In this document: positions 1 to 12,861 of the stretch, in pieces
Position numbering within the stretch: position 1 is the first letter of the stretch
Layout of the letters: every line of letters starts with the position of its first letter
Source of the DNA: Arthrobacter sp. CDRTa11
Lineage (GTDB): Bacteria; Actinomycetota; Actinomycetes; Actinomycetales; Micrococcaceae
Length of the DNA stretch: 64,000 nucleotides
Assembly (NCBI RefSeq): GCF_026427775.1
Contig: NZ_CP044532.1
Location: 1,612,001 to 1,676,000 of the forward strand
Direction of reading: 5' to 3'
Made by a program: the position numbers and the translations under genes
Notes under the pieces: model-generated
What the model saw: only the letters and a program-made list of their open reading frames with translations
Databases searched by the model: none
Told to the model about the DNA's origin: nothing

Positions 1-102
1 CAGCCGAGGCGGCTGGCCCAGAACGAAATGGCCATCGTGCTCGATGGCGATATCGCCGAACTGGGCGACAACATCTCATTGCGTTTTGAGGAGATTCTTT
101 GA
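1..102 (+). CDS. C-terminal end of an upstream protein, possibly FHA-domain (partial)
   Basis: Only the last 33 codons are present, read in frame from base 1 to the TGA at 100-102. The visible end contains VLDGDIAELGDN followed by a short strand ending FEEIL. This resembles the last strands of an FHA domain (D-G-D-x-I-x-L-G), which would suit a neighbour of a Ser/Thr kinase and an FHA-FtsK ATPase, but the fragment is too short to prove it. The stop overlaps the TTG start of the kinase gene (TTGA), so the two are probably translationally coupled in one operon. Confidence 0.55.
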   Translation, partial: QPRRLAQNEMAIVLDGDIAELGDNISLRFEEIL

Positions 103-1892
103 GTTCGAAACGGCCTGTTGCGCCGCCGCCCCACATCCCGGGTTTTAACTACATCAGCCTGCTGGGATCCGGCGGGTTCTCCGACGTCTACCTCTACGAG
201 CAGGACCGGCCGCGGCGGAAAGTGGCTGTCAAGGTCCTGCTGTCCGACCTGAAAACGGACGGCGCGCGGCGGAGGTTCGAGTCTGAGGCCAACCTCATGG
301 CCCAACTCTCCTCCCACCCCTACATCGTGACCATCTACGAGGCTGAGGTAACTGAGGCAGGACATTCCTACCTGGCCATGGAGTATTGCTCCAGGCCCAG
401 CCTTGATGTGCGCTACCGGCGCCAGCGATTCAGCGTGGACGAAGTCCTGGCCGTGGGCATCCAGGTGGCATCCGCCGTCGAAACCGCCCACCGGGCAGGC
501 ATTGCGCACCGGGACATCAAACCGGCGAACATCCTGGTCACTGATTACAACCGCCCGGCACTGACAGACTTCGGGATTTCCGGAACGCTGGGCAGCGATG
601 CCGACGACGACGCCGGGATGTCAATTCCGTGGTCCCCGCCAGAACAGTTCACCGATGGGCCCATCGACGGCGTTTTGGTGGATGTCTGGGCCCTGGGGGC
701 CACGCTGTACACACTGCTGGCCGGGCGGTCTCCCTTCGTGATGCCGGGGGCCGACAATTCCCAGCGTGAACTGATTTCGCGCATCAGCACCATGGCACTG
801 CCCAAGCTCGGCCGCGCCGACGTTCCGGAGTCCCTCGAACTGGCACTCTCCACCGCCATGGCGAAGTCAGCATCGTCCAGGTACTCCTCGGCCCACGCGT
901 TCGCTCTTGCCCTGCAGCGGATCCAGGCTGAGCTGAACCTCTCAGTCACCCCCTTCGAGGTGCTCGAAGAACCCCATCAGGAGGACGGCCACCCGGACGA
1001 CGGCTTCGAGGAAACCCGGGTCCGCAGCGTTGCCGCCATCGATCCGGAGCGCACAGGCAGCGCCCCGACATTCCCGGCACGTACCCGTCCCCAGGGCCCC
1101 GGCCCATTCCCGGTGGCTGGCCCCCCGTCCGCCAGGCCGGCGGCCGGTCCGGCTTCCCCTGTCCCGGCGGCAGACGCCGCCCGGCCCCAGGTCCCGGGCC
1201 ACCTCTTCGGCGGCCAGCATCCCCAGGGAAACCCGGCGGGGGAGTGGTCGCACGCCACCATGCTCCGCGGCAGCACACCCGCCGCCTACGGCACGCCGCA
1301 GGACGCCACCGTCCACCGCCCGTCCCTCCTGACGGCTGACACCGGACAACCTTACGGTCAACCTGCAGGACGACCCTCGGGACAACCCGAGCTTGACGCC
1401 ACCGTCGGCCGTCCGGCCATGGCCCGGGGGAACGCCCCCAGTCCTGCCCCCGCCGACCACGGCAAACGCAACCTGTGGCTGGCGATCACCGGAGGGACCC
1501 TGCTGGCCGTCGCCGTCGTGGTGGGAATTGCCTTGTCTGCAACGGCCCCGCCGAAGCCAGTACCCACCGAGCAGGTCAGCAAGCCTCCGGTAGATCCCCT
1601 GGATAACGGGACTGTCCCGGACGTCGAGGCACTAGGCGGGTACCTGGACGGTGCAGGAACAGTGAGTTTCACCTGGAACAATCCCCAGCCGAAACCCGGT
1701 GATGTCTTCAAGTGGCGGGTCTTCGCGCCCGGGGAGACCGAGGGTCCCTACCAGTCCACTACCTCGTCCTTTGTCGAGGTGAAACCAAATCCCTCCGGAA
1801 CCACCTGTATCAGGGTGATGTTGGTCCGAAGTGACGGGTCCTCCTCTCCCATGGAAGAAGAAGATTCGGTCAGCTGCGTGCCCAATAAGTAG
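99..1892 (+). CDS. Membrane-anchored eukaryotic-type Ser/Thr protein kinase (PknB-like)
   Basis: A 597-residue Hanks-type kinase. Visible motifs are the glycine loop GSGGFSDV (about 23-30), VAVK with Lys45, the catalytic HRDIKPAN (137-144), DFG (157-159) and SPPE (178-181). The kinase domain ends near 280. A long Pro/Ala/Gly-rich linker follows, then one hydrophobic membrane segment at about 456-482 and an extracytoplasmic tail of about 110 residues that looks beta-rich. There are no PASTA repeats, so it is not a canonical PknB. The TTG start overlaps the upstream stop. With FHA-type neighbours on both sides, it probably phosphorylates threonines that FHA domains read, and so regulates the secretion-like locus; that role is inferred. 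Confidence 0.9.
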   Translation: MSSKRPVAPPPHIPGFNYISLLGSGGFSDVYLYEQDRPRRKVAVKVLLSDLKTDGARRRFESEANLMAQLSSHPYIVTIYEAEVTEAGHSYLAMEYCSRPSLDVRYRRQRFSVDEVLAVGIQVASAVETAHRAGIAHRDIKPANILVTDYNRPALTDFGISGTLGSDADDDAGMSIPWSPPEQFTDGPIDGVLVDVWALGATLYTLLAGRSPFVMPGADNSQRELISRISTMALPKLGRADVPESLELALSTAMAKSASSRYSSAHAFALALQRIQAELNLSVTPFEVLEEPHQEDGHPDDGFEETRVRSVAAIDPERTGSAPTFPARTRPQGPGPFPVAGPPSARPAAGPASPVPAADAARPQVPGHLFGGQHPQGNPAGEWSHATMLRGSTPAAYGTPQDATVHRPSLLTADTGQPYGQPAGRPSGQPELDATVGRPAMARGNAPSPAPADHGKRNLWLAITGGTLLAVAVVVGIALSATAPPKPVPTEQVSKPPVDPLDNGTVPDVEALGGYLDGAGTVSFTWNNPQPKPGDVFKWRVFAPGETEGPYQSTTSSFVEVKPNPSGTTCIRVMLVRSDGSSSPMEEEDSVSCVPNK

Positions 1893-1956
1893 GAATGGCC
1901 TGGCCAGCAGACAGGCCGACGAACAACATGCAATGCCCTATGAGGAGGCACGGAAA

Positions 1957-2661
1957 ATGGGGGATCTAGCAATAGATTTCTGTGGTGAGTGGTACGAACC
2001 GTCGGATGAGGATATTTTCAACATCGGGCGTGAGGGCGACCTTGAAGTGGACGACAACCCTTACCTGCATCGCCAGTTCCTGCAGGTGGCCCGCTACGAC
2101 GGAATGTGGTGGCTCAGCAACGTGGGCAGCATGCTGTCGGCAACAGTCGCCGACGGTTCCGGCGGCATGCAGGCCTGGCTGTCTCCTGGGGCACGCATAC
2201 CCCTCGTCTTCAGCCACACCAACATCATTTTCACCGCCGGACCCACCACATACGAGTTCGCCGTTCACCTCAAGACGCCGTCGTTCCGCCAAGAGGCCCG
2301 GGACGAAAACAGCAATGGCGACACCACCATCGGCCCCGTGGTGTTCACGGACTCGCAGAAAGCGCTCATCGTTGCGCTCGCCGAACCGATGCTCCGCCGC
2401 GAAGGGACGGGATTCAGTGCCATTCCGTCATCGGCCGCTGCAGCCAAGACGCTCGGCTGGGCCCTGACCCGGTTCAACCGCAAGCTGGACAACGTCTGCG
2501 ACAAGCTGGACAGGGTTGGAGTAGTGGGACTGCGCGGCGGAGGCGGAAAACTGGCCACCAACCGGCGCGCCAGGCTTGTTGAACATGCGGTTACGTCCCA
2601 TCTGGTCACGCCTGAAGACTTGTATCTGCTCGAAAAGATGAGGGGCGTGGACGAAGGATGA
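1957..2661 (+). CDS. FHA-like plus winged-helix protein of a type VII secretion-like locus
   Basis: The ATG at 1957 is chosen because a strong GAGGAGG precedes it; the open frame runs further upstream into the kinase gene. The protein has 234 residues. The N-terminal part (about 25-125) has the alternating short strands of an FHA-like fold (YLHRQFLQV, WWLSNVGS, then a conserved TYEF-type strand). The C-terminal part (about 130-225) looks like a helix-turn-helix or winged helix, containing GWALTRFNRKLDNVCDKL. The canonical FHA residues (GR, SxxH, N-G) are not evident, so phosphothreonine binding is uncertain. The stop overlaps the next start (ATGA), indicating co-translation with the large ATPase. 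The role is probably an accessory or regulator of that ATPase. Confidence 0.7.
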   Translation: MGDLAIDFCGEWYEPSDEDIFNIGREGDLEVDDNPYLHRQFLQVARYDGMWWLSNVGSMLSATVADGSGGMQAWLSPGARIPLVFSHTNIIFTAGPTTYEFAVHLKTPSFRQEARDENSNGDTTIGPVVFTDSQKALIVALAEPMLRREGTGFSAIPSSAAAAKTLGWALTRFNRKLDNVCDKLDRVGVVGLRGGGGKLATNRRARLVEHAVTSHLVTPEDLYLLEKMRGVDEG

Positions 2662-5600
2662 GGATTCGGCTGACACTTCGCCGGGACCCGGCTGAGACCA
2701 AGGACCTCGCGGTCACCGTTGACGGCCTGGCCACGGTGGCGGACACTGCCACGCAGCTCTGGTCCGCCGACCCGGACCGCAAGGGGGTCCCGGCCCCGGA
2801 AAACCTTTCGCTGCGGATCGACGAGGCCTTCGTGGCCGGCGGGATGCGCGGCAATGTCCTGACCCGCACGGACAACCTGCTGGAATCAGGGCTGCGCCCC
2901 GGCTCGGTTGTTTCCCTGACCCAGGTCAGCGCCCAGTTTGACGCTCCGGGCGCCAACCGGGGCCCGGCCGCCGCTACCCTGCGGATCCTGTCCGGTCCCG
3001 ACGTCGGCCAGGAGTTTTCCCTCCCCTCGGGCACCAGTTACATTGGCCGGGACCGGGACGTTGACATCCGGCTGAGCGATCCCATGACCTCAAAACGGCA
3101 CGCCCGCATCACCGTAGGCGAAAGCGTCGAGATCGTGGACACCAATTCGGCCAACGGCCTTCTGATGGACGGACTTCCGGTCACCAGGGCCACGCTTAAT
3201 TCCTCAGACACGGTGACCCTTGGTGATACCACCGTCACAGTGGTTCCGCTGGGGCGGAACCAGGCGGCAGCGCCGACGTCGCCCCTTGTCGATTTCAACC
3301 GGTCACCGCGCGTGGTTCCCCGGTTTGAATCGCCCAAGCGGGTGCTGCCGGCGGGACCCAAACGGCCGGACAACCAGCCTTTCCCCTACATCATGCTGAT
3401 GGCGCCGCTGCTGATGGGTGCCGTGATCTTCGCAACCACCCGGAACCTGATTTCCGTTGTGTTCATGCTGATGATGCCGCTGTTCGTGGTGGGCCACTAC
3501 GTCGACCAGAAGATACAGACCAAGCGCCGAATGAAGGAACAGCTGAAGCACTTCCGGGAGTCCATGGCCGCGTTCCGCCAGGACATCACCGAACTGCAGC
3601 ACGTTGAACGCTCCGTCCGGCTGCAGGAGGCGCCCTCTGTCAGTGACACCGTGGATTCCATCTACAAACTGGGGCCGCTGCTCTGGACCCACCGCCCCGA
3701 GCACAAGGGCTTCCTGGGCCTGAGGTTTGGCCTGGGCACTGCGCCGTCCCGGGTGATACTTGAGGAGTCGTCGAACAACGACACCGAAGTGGAATACATG
3801 CGCGAGATCCAGGACTGCCTCAAGCAGTTCAAGGACATCGAGGGCGTGCCGGTGGTCTCCCAGCTGCGGACGGCGGGATCCTTTGGTGTCGCGGGAGCAC
3901 GCGGACTGGTTGATGACGTGGCCCGCGGCATGGTTTTGCAGTTGGCGGGCCTTCACTCACCCGCCGAGGCCGTCATAACAGCCATCACCTCAGCCCAGTC
4001 CCGCGAACGCTGGAACTGGCTGCAGTGGCTTCCGCACGTAGGTTCGGGCCACAGCCCGATCAGCGGCGACCATCTGGCCGCAGGCTCAGCAGGCGGTTCC
4101 TCCCTCCTGGCCCGCCTTGAGGACCTGGTGGACACCCGTGAAGCGTTGGCCCAGCGCTCCGGCGCCGACCTCCGCCCGGAGCTTGACCCCGCCAACGTGG
4201 AGGTTCCCGTGCCGGTCCTGCCGGCGGTCCTGGTCATTGTGGAGGACGACGCCCCTGTTGACCGCGGACGGTTGACGCGGCTCGCCGAGCGCGGGCCCGA
4301 TTCCGGCGTTCATGTCATGTGGGTGGCCACCGACATCCAGGCTCTCCCTGCCGCGTGCCGGGATTTTATGGTGGTGGACGGCGATCACGGCACCACCACC
4401 GGACAGGTGCGGCTTGGCCAGCACACCTACCCCGTCAGCTGCGAAAGCCTCGACGCGGATCTCGCCGCCCAGCTGGCCAGGATGCTCTCCCCGGTAGTGG
4501 ACGTGGGCAAGCCCATGAGTGACGACTCGGACCTGCCGCGTGCGGTGTCCTACGCCACCCTGATCGGCAAGGACTTCCTGGACAACCCGCAGGCCGTGGC
4601 TGAACGGTGGAAAGAGAACAACTCTGTCCATGCCACCGCCGTCCAGAACCGCAAGGACAATGGGACGCTCCGCGCGCTGGTGGGTTCAAAAGGCATTGAA
4701 CCGCTGTACCTGGACCTGAAGAACGAGGGGCCGCACGCCCTGGTGGGCGGAACCACCGGTGCCGGCAAGTCGGAGTTCCTGCAGTCCTGGGTCATGGGCA
4801 TGGCCGCCGCCTACAGCCCTGACCGGGTGAGCTTCCTGTTTGTGGACTACAAGGGCGGGGCCGCTTTCGCCGATTGCCTGCACCTGCCGCACACCGTAGG
4901 CCTGGTCACCGATCTCTCCCAGCACCTGGTCCGCCGGGCCCTGACCTCCCTCCGGGCAGAACTCCACTACCGGGAGCACCTGCTGAACCGGAAAAAGGCG
5001 AAGGACCTGCTGGCGCTTCAACGCGAAGCCGATCCCGATGCTCCGCCCTACCTGATCATCATCGTGGACGAATTCGCTGCGCTGGCCACCGAAGTGCCTG
5101 AATTCGTGGACGGTGTTGTGGATGTGGCCGCCCGCGGACGTTCACTGGGACTCCACCTGATCCTGGCCACCCAGCGTCCCGCCGGTGTGATCAAGGACAG
5201 CCTGCGGGCCAACACCAACCTCCGCGTGGCCCTGCGGATGGCGGACGTAGAGGATGCCACCGATATCCTCGGCGTCCCGGACGCCGCCTACTTTGACCCA
5301 ACCATCCCGGGCCGCGGCGCCGCAAAGACCGGTCCTGGCAGGATCCAGGGCTTCCAGACCGGTTATGCAGGTGGCTGGACCACCGAGAAGCCACAGCGGC
5401 CTCAGATCGACATCGTTGAAATGGCCTTCGGTTCAGGTCCCAGCTGGGATCTGCCTGCCCCCGACCAGCCGGTAAAGGAAGACCCCGCCGGTCCGAACGA
5501 CATCTCCCGGATGACCACCAACATCGTCCGTGCGGCCGAACTCCTGGCCATCCGCCCGCCGCGCAAACCCTGGCTGGATGAGCTTGCCAAGACCTACGAC

Positions 5601-7103
5601 TTCTCCAAGCTCCCCAATCCGCGGACGGACGAGCGGCTGCTCCTGGGAGTGGCGGATGATCCTTCCCGGCAGGACCAGCCCACGGTCTTCTACGAACCGG
5701 ACAAAGACGGCAACATGGCCATCTACGGTACCGGCGGCTCAGGAAAATCAGCGGCCCTGCGCGGTATCGCGATTGCCGCGGCCGTCACTCCGAGGGGAGG
5801 TCCGGTCCACCTCTACGGGATTGACTGCGGGTCCTCGGGGCTGAAGATGCTTGAAGAGCTGCCGCACGTGGGGGAGATCATCAGCGGGGACGACGTGGAA
5901 CGCGTCGGACGCCTCCTTCGCCTGCTGCGCGACATCGCTGATGAACGCTCCGCCCGTTTCGCCGAGGTCAGGGCCTCCACCATCGTGGAGTACCGGAGGC
6001 TGGCGAACCGCCCCGGTGAAAAGCGGATCTTTGTGCTGGTGGACGGAATGTCCGCATTCCGCGAGACCTACGAGTACAGCAAACTTTCCGCACTGTGGGA
6101 TATTTTCCTGCAGCTGGCAACCGACGGACGTCCCCTGGGCATCCACCTTGTCGTGACGGGTGACCGCCCCAACTCCGTGCCGGCGTCGCTGCTGGCGTCC
6201 ATTCAGCGCCGGCTGGTTCTGCGGCTCTCCTCCGAGGACGACTATCTGACCATGGCGGTTCCCAGGGACGTCCTCAGCAACACCTCGCCGCCGGGCAGGG
6301 GCCTGCTGGATGGTCTGGAGGTCCAGCTCGCGGTCCTGGGAGGCAACTCCAACCTGGCCCTGCAGGCGAGGGAGGTCCACAAGCTCAGCGAGGCGATGCT
6401 CCGCCAGGGCCTGGACAGGGCACCAAGGATCGAACGGCTCCCGGAGCAGGTGGACCTCGACGTGCTGCCAGCCGGCCGTCCGGACCTGCCGGTGATCGGC
6501 GTCGACAACGAAACGCTGGAACCGGCGGAGATCATGGCGAAGGGGCCGCTGCTGGTGTCAGGTCCGCCCGGCGCCGGAAGAACCGTGGCGCTGGTCACTC
6601 TCGCCTACGCGCTCAGGCGCTCCAACCCGGAGACGGAGCTCGTCTACATCGGCTCGAGGCGGTCAGCTGTAGCCTCGCTGCCCATCTGGAACCGGTCGAT
6701 AGTAGGCGCGGATGACCTCGCCGAGGTGGCCGAAGACCTGATCGAGCATTCATCCGGAAATCCCGGCGCGGTGGCCATCTTCATCGAGGGCCTGACAGAG
6801 TTCACCGACACGGTGGCAGAATCGCGGATAGGGCAACTGGTGACGGCGTCAATCAAGGCCGACCAGTGGGTCATCGGGGAGTCCGAAACGTCCACCTGGT
6901 CTTCAGCCTGGTCCCTTTCCCAGCCCTTCAAATCGGGGCGCCGCGGACTGCTGATCAACCCCGGCGACATCGAAGGCGACAGCCTGCTCAACACCTCCCT
7001 GGGCAGGGTCAGCCCCGACTTCATCCCCGGCCGCGGGTACATTGTGGGCCGGGGCAAAGTACGCAAACTGCAGATCGCGCTGCCGCCTGAAAACAGGGGC
7101 TGA
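2658..7103 (+). CDS. FHA-FtsK/SpoIIIE ATPase, EccC/EssC-like type VII secretion motor
   Basis: A 1481-residue protein. The order is an N-terminal ubiquitin-like region (about 1-95, YukD/EsaB-like), an FHA domain (about 105-198, with YIGRD, SKRHARI and N-ANG), two membrane segments (about 245-285), then three RecA-like ATPase modules. The first has Walker A GGTTGAGKSE (about 697-706) and Walker B IIIVDEF (about 800). The second has GTGGSGKSA (about 1023) and VLVDGMS. The third has GPPGAGRT (about 1301), with Arg replacing the Walker lysine, so it is probably degenerate. This matches EssC/EccC-type motors that export WXG100 proteins. EccB, EccD and WXG100 genes are not in view and may lie upstream. 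ATGA overlap with the preceding gene. Confidence 0.9.
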   Translation: MRIRLTLRRDPAETKDLAVTVDGLATVADTATQLWSADPDRKGVPAPENLSLRIDEAFVAGGMRGNVLTRTDNLLESGLRPGSVVSLTQVSAQFDAPGANRGPAAATLRILSGPDVGQEFSLPSGTSYIGRDRDVDIRLSDPMTSKRHARITVGESVEIVDTNSANGLLMDGLPVTRATLNSSDTVTLGDTTVTVVPLGRNQAAAPTSPLVDFNRSPRVVPRFESPKRVLPAGPKRPDNQPFPYIMLMAPLLMGAVIFATTRNLISVVFMLMMPLFVVGHYVDQKIQTKRRMKEQLKHFRESMAAFRQDITELQHVERSVRLQEAPSVSDTVDSIYKLGPLLWTHRPEHKGFLGLRFGLGTAPSRVILEESSNNDTEVEYMREIQDCLKQFKDIEGVPVVSQLRTAGSFGVAGARGLVDDVARGMVLQLAGLHSPAEAVITAITSAQSRERWNWLQWLPHVGSGHSPISGDHLAAGSAGGSSLLARLEDLVDTREALAQRSGADLRPELDPANVEVPVPVLPAVLVIVEDDAPVDRGRLTRLAERGPDSGVHVMWVATDIQALPAACRDFMVVDGDHGTTTGQVRLGQHTYPVSCESLDADLAAQLARMLSPVVDVGKPMSDDSDLPRAVSYATLIGKDFLDNPQAVAERWKENNSVHATAVQNRKDNGTLRALVGSKGIEPLYLDLKNEGPHALVGGTTGAGKSEFLQSWVMGMAAAYSPDRVSFLFVDYKGGAAFADCLHLPHTVGLVTDLSQHLVRRALTSLRAELHYREHLLNRKKAKDLLALQREADPDAPPYLIIIVDEFAALATEVPEFVDGVVDVAARGRSLGLHLILATQRPAGVIKDSLRANTNLRVALRMADVEDATDILGVPDAAYFDPTIPGRGAAKTGPGRIQGFQTGYAGGWTTEKPQRPQIDIVEMAFGSGPSWDLPAPDQPVKEDPAGPNDISRMTTNIVRAAELLAIRPPRKPWLDELAKTYDFSKLPNPRTDERLLLGVADDPSRQDQPTVFYEPDKDGNMAIYGTGGSGKSAALRGIAIAAAVTPRGGPVHLYGIDCGSSGLKMLEELPHVGEIISGDDVERVGRLLRLLRDIADERSARFAEVRASTIVEYRRLANRPGEKRIFVLVDGMSAFRETYEYSKLSALWDIFLQLATDGRPLGIHLVVTGDRPNSVPASLLASIQRRLVLRLSSEDDYLTMAVPRDVLSNTSPPGRGLLDGLEVQLAVLGGNSNLALQAREVHKLSEAMLRQGLDRAPRIERLPEQVDLDVLPAGRPDLPVIGVDNETLEPAEIMAKGPLLVSGPPGAGRTVALVTLAYALRRSNPETELVYIGSRRSAVASLPIWNRSIVGADDLAEVAEDLIEHSSGNPGAVAIFIEGLTEFTDTVAESRIGQLVTASIKADQWVIGESETSTWSSAWSLSQPFKSGRRGLLINPGDIEGDSLLNTSLGRVSPDFIPGRGYIVGRGKVRKLQIALPPENRG

Positions 7104-7132
7104 GCGCACCTGTATGCGGCGGGCCGCGAATT

Positions 7133-7204
7133 CTTGGAATTTGCGGCCCGGCCGCGTGCTGTAGCAGACTACCGGGAACACCCGTTGGGCGGAGGGGGCC
7201 GCGC
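7133..7204 (+). promoter_or_regulatory. Conserved upstream element, copy A (promoter or 5' leader)
   Basis: A block of about 70 bases before the first proline-rich surface protein. It recurs nearly unchanged before the second one (7865-7940). The shared parts are TTTGCGGCCCGG, a short dyad GTAG-CAGA-CTAC with GGGAACAC directly after it, and GGGGGCCGCGC. TTGCGG followed by a weak TAGCAG could be a promoter, but the spacing is short. Conservation outside the coding regions of two paralogs suggests shared regulation. Confidence 0.55.
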
Positions 7205-7222
7205 AAAGTCGAAAAGGTATAC

Positions 7223-7804
7223 ATGCCCCGATCCTCCACTGTGCTCCGCGCTGTTTCTGTGACGGGGGCAGCTTCGGTCCTGGCACTCTCCACCGGCCTT
7301 GCCGCAGTTCCGCCTGCCGCAGCTGACACTCCCGAGCCTGCCCCTACCTGCCGGCTCATCTGCCTCCCGGGCCCATCCGAACCGGATCCCGAGGATCCGC
7401 CGGGTCCCCAACCGACTCCTACTTCCCCGAAACCTACCGCCACGGCAGCGCCGCCGGCCCCGTCCCCGCCGGCTCCGCCACAGCCCGCGGACCCGGTCCC
7501 TGCCCCGGCTCCCACCCTTGCCCCCGCGCCCGAAGAGACTGCCGTTGAGGAGACACCCTCCGCTGAGGCCACAGTCATGTCAACCAGCGCCGCTCCGCCC
7601 AGCGGAGCACCCTCCACAGAACCAAACTGGAACAAGCCCATCACGGGGTCAGCGAAGTCCACTCAGGCTGCCGCTGTATCGCCGGGGAACGGGCCTGGCT
7701 TCGGAGACCCCCGGCTGCTGACCATCATGGCTGGGGTGCTTCTGGTGGGGCTCGCCGGCCTGGCCTTTGCCTGGTGGAGCAGGAACCGGGTCTCGGCCCA
7801 CTGA
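7223..7804 (+). CDS. Secreted proline-rich surface protein with C-terminal membrane anchor (paralog 1)
   Basis: A 193-residue protein not recognised by family. It has an N-terminal signal peptide (hydrophobic stretch about 10-33 ending in an AAAD-type cleavage region), two nearby cysteines (CRLIC), a Pro/Ala/Thr-rich stalk, a conserved NWNKPIT segment at about 135-141 and one C-terminal membrane helix followed by a basic tail. No LPXTG motif is visible, so it is probably held by the helix rather than by sortase. GAAAAGG precedes the ATG. The next gene is a paralog with the same architecture and upstream element. Position suggests a link to the type VII-like ATPase, which is inference only. 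Confidence 0.75.
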   Translation: MPRSSTVLRAVSVTGAASVLALSTGLAAVPPAAADTPEPAPTCRLICLPGPSEPDPEDPPGPQPTPTSPKPTATAAPPAPSPPAPPQPADPVPAPAPTLAPAPEETAVEETPSAEATVMSTSAAPPSGAPSTEPNWNKPITGSAKSTQAAAVSPGNGPGFGDPRLLTIMAGVLLVGLAGLAFAWWSRNRVSAH

Positions 7805-7864
7805 GCATGCTGGCGGCCGCCGTTGGTGCCCACCGGGAGCCCTTATAACCTGCGGGCTGATAAT

Positions 7865-7940
7865 TCCTGAGATTTGCGGCCCGGCGGCGTGTTGTAGCAG
7901 ACTACCGGGAACACATGTTCGCAGCGGAGGGGGGCCGCGC
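7865..7940 (+). promoter_or_regulatory. Conserved upstream element, copy B
   Basis: Second copy of the element at 7133-7204, in the same position relative to the second surface-protein gene. The core including GTAG-CAGA-CTAC-CGGGAACAC is identical. The flanks differ by several substitutions and a few inserted bases, as expected for an old duplication kept under selection. Confidence 0.55.
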
Positions 7941-7957
7941 CCGTCCAAAGGCAACAA

Positions 7958-11741
<3,784 letters not shown>

Positions 11742-11840
11742 CTTCCCGCCGGGAGCGGACTTTCTGCCGGGAGTGATAGTTCCGTCACGGAAACGCCTTC
11801 TTCCGGGCGTCCGGGCTCAGCCTGCCACTACCATTGTCAG

Positions 11841-12344
11841 GTGCATCCGCAGATAACCATCCGTCCCGCCACTGCGGAAGATTTCGACGACGTTGCCCGG
11901 ATCACGCGGGACTCCTACCTCGCCGCGGGGTACTTCGACAGCCCTGACCACCCCTACATCCTGCAGATCCAGGACGTGGCCCGGCGTGCGCAGAGCGCTA
12001 CGATCTGGGTGGCTGAGCGCCGCGGCCAGGTTGTCGGCTCGGTGACCCTGGCCCGAGCCGGGGAACCGTATGCCGACATCGCCCTGGATGACGAGCTGGA
12101 GTTCCGGATGCTGGTGGTGGATCCGCACGTACAACGCAGCGGAGCCGGGAAGGCCATTGTTGAGGCCATCATCAACCACGCCAAGTCGCTCACCGGCATT
12201 AAGGCAGTTGCCCTCACTACTGGAAAAACCTGGGAGAGCGCCCATGGTCTCTACCGGAAGTTCGGGTTCCAGCGCGTCCCGGAGCGTGACTGGTTTGTTC
12301 CCGGCACCGACATAAAGCTGCTGGTTTACCGGCTCGAGGTGTAG
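11841..12344 (+). CDS. GNAT family N-acetyltransferase
   Basis: A 167-residue single-domain GNAT enzyme using acetyl-CoA; the substrate is unknown. The start is ITIRPATAEDFDDVARI, the core strand is ELEFRMLVVDP, and the acetyl-CoA loop follows as VQRSGAGKAIVEA (R-x-x-G-x-G/A). The C-terminal GLYRKFGFQRV is typical. The GTG at 11841 has no Shine-Dalgarno sequence, but TACCAT ends exactly six bases before it, which fits a leaderless transcript. Confidence 0.88.
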   Translation: MHPQITIRPATAEDFDDVARITRDSYLAAGYFDSPDHPYILQIQDVARRAQSATIWVAERRGQVVGSVTLARAGEPYADIALDDELEFRMLVVDPHVQRSGAGKAIVEAIINHAKSLTGIKAVALTTGKTWESAHGLYRKFGFQRVPERDWFVPGTDIKLLVYRLEV

Positions 12345-12390
12345 CCACCCTAAAGTGGTGCCGACTCATTTCAGCTTTGAAAGGCCCACC

Positions 12391-12774
12391 ATGCGCAAAA
12401 CCTTCGGCACTGGCTCCGTCTGGGAGCAGACCCTCGGCTACTCACGGGCAGTCCAGGTGGACAATACGCTTTACATTTCAGCCACCGCCGCCAGCGGTGA
12501 GGACGGCATCGTGGGTGATGACTTTTACACCCAGACCCAGTACATTCTCCAGAAGCTCGGGGCCGTCCTCGCCGATGCGGGTTTCAGCTTCGCTGACGTT
12601 GTCCAGTCCAAGCTGTACGTAACCGACATCAGCAAGTGGGAAGAGGCCGGGCGCGCCCACGGCGAAGTCTTCGGCGAGATCCGTCCCACCCTTTCCCTGG
12701 TCCACGTGCTGCCGTTCCTGGACCCTAAGATGCTTGTGGAAATCGAGCTCGTAGCCCAAAAGAGCGCCAGCTAG
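12391..12774 (+). CDS. RidA family reactive-intermediate deaminase
   Basis: A 127-residue YjgF/YER057c/UK114-like protein. RidA enzymes hydrolyse reactive enamine/imine intermediates from PLP enzymes; some family members do other jobs. Family signals are the N-terminal YSRAVQVDNTLYISA segment, the central DVVQSKLYVTDI and the C-terminal PTLSLVHVLPFLDPKMLVEIE region. The usual catalytic Arg of true RidA (R-x-x-x near PTRS) appears replaced in PTLSLV, so it may belong to a different subgroup. ATG at 12391 is preceded by AAAGG; TAAAGT at 12351 is a possible -10. A long hairpin lies just after the stop. Confidence 0.88.
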   Translation: MRKTFGTGSVWEQTLGYSRAVQVDNTLYISATAASGEDGIVGDDFYTQTQYILQKLGAVLADAGFSFADVVQSKLYVTDISKWEEAGRAHGEVFGEIRPTLSLVHVLPFLDPKMLVEIELVAQKSAS

Positions 12775-12787
12775 CCCAGCGAGAGCC

Positions 12788-12835
12788 CGAACGAACACTT
12801 GAGGCCCAACTTGTGGGGGCTTAAGTGTTCGTTCG
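12788..12835. terminator. Long hairpin after ridA
   Basis: A perfect 13-bp inverted repeat: CGAACGAACACTT at 12788-12800 and its complement at 12823-12835. Partial pairing continues inward (GAGGCCC against GGGGGCT). It sits between convergent genes and can end transcription from both sides. There is no clear T-run, so it may instead be a dispersed palindrome. Confidence 0.6.
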
Positions 12836-12861
12836 CGCTGTAACTAACCTGCCGAGGGGTG

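Noticed and set aside
942..1460. Long reverse-strand open frames within the kinase gene
   Set aside because: Low-complexity Gly/Arg/Pro-rich translations opposite a well-supported kinase with intact motifs; shadow of high-GC coding.
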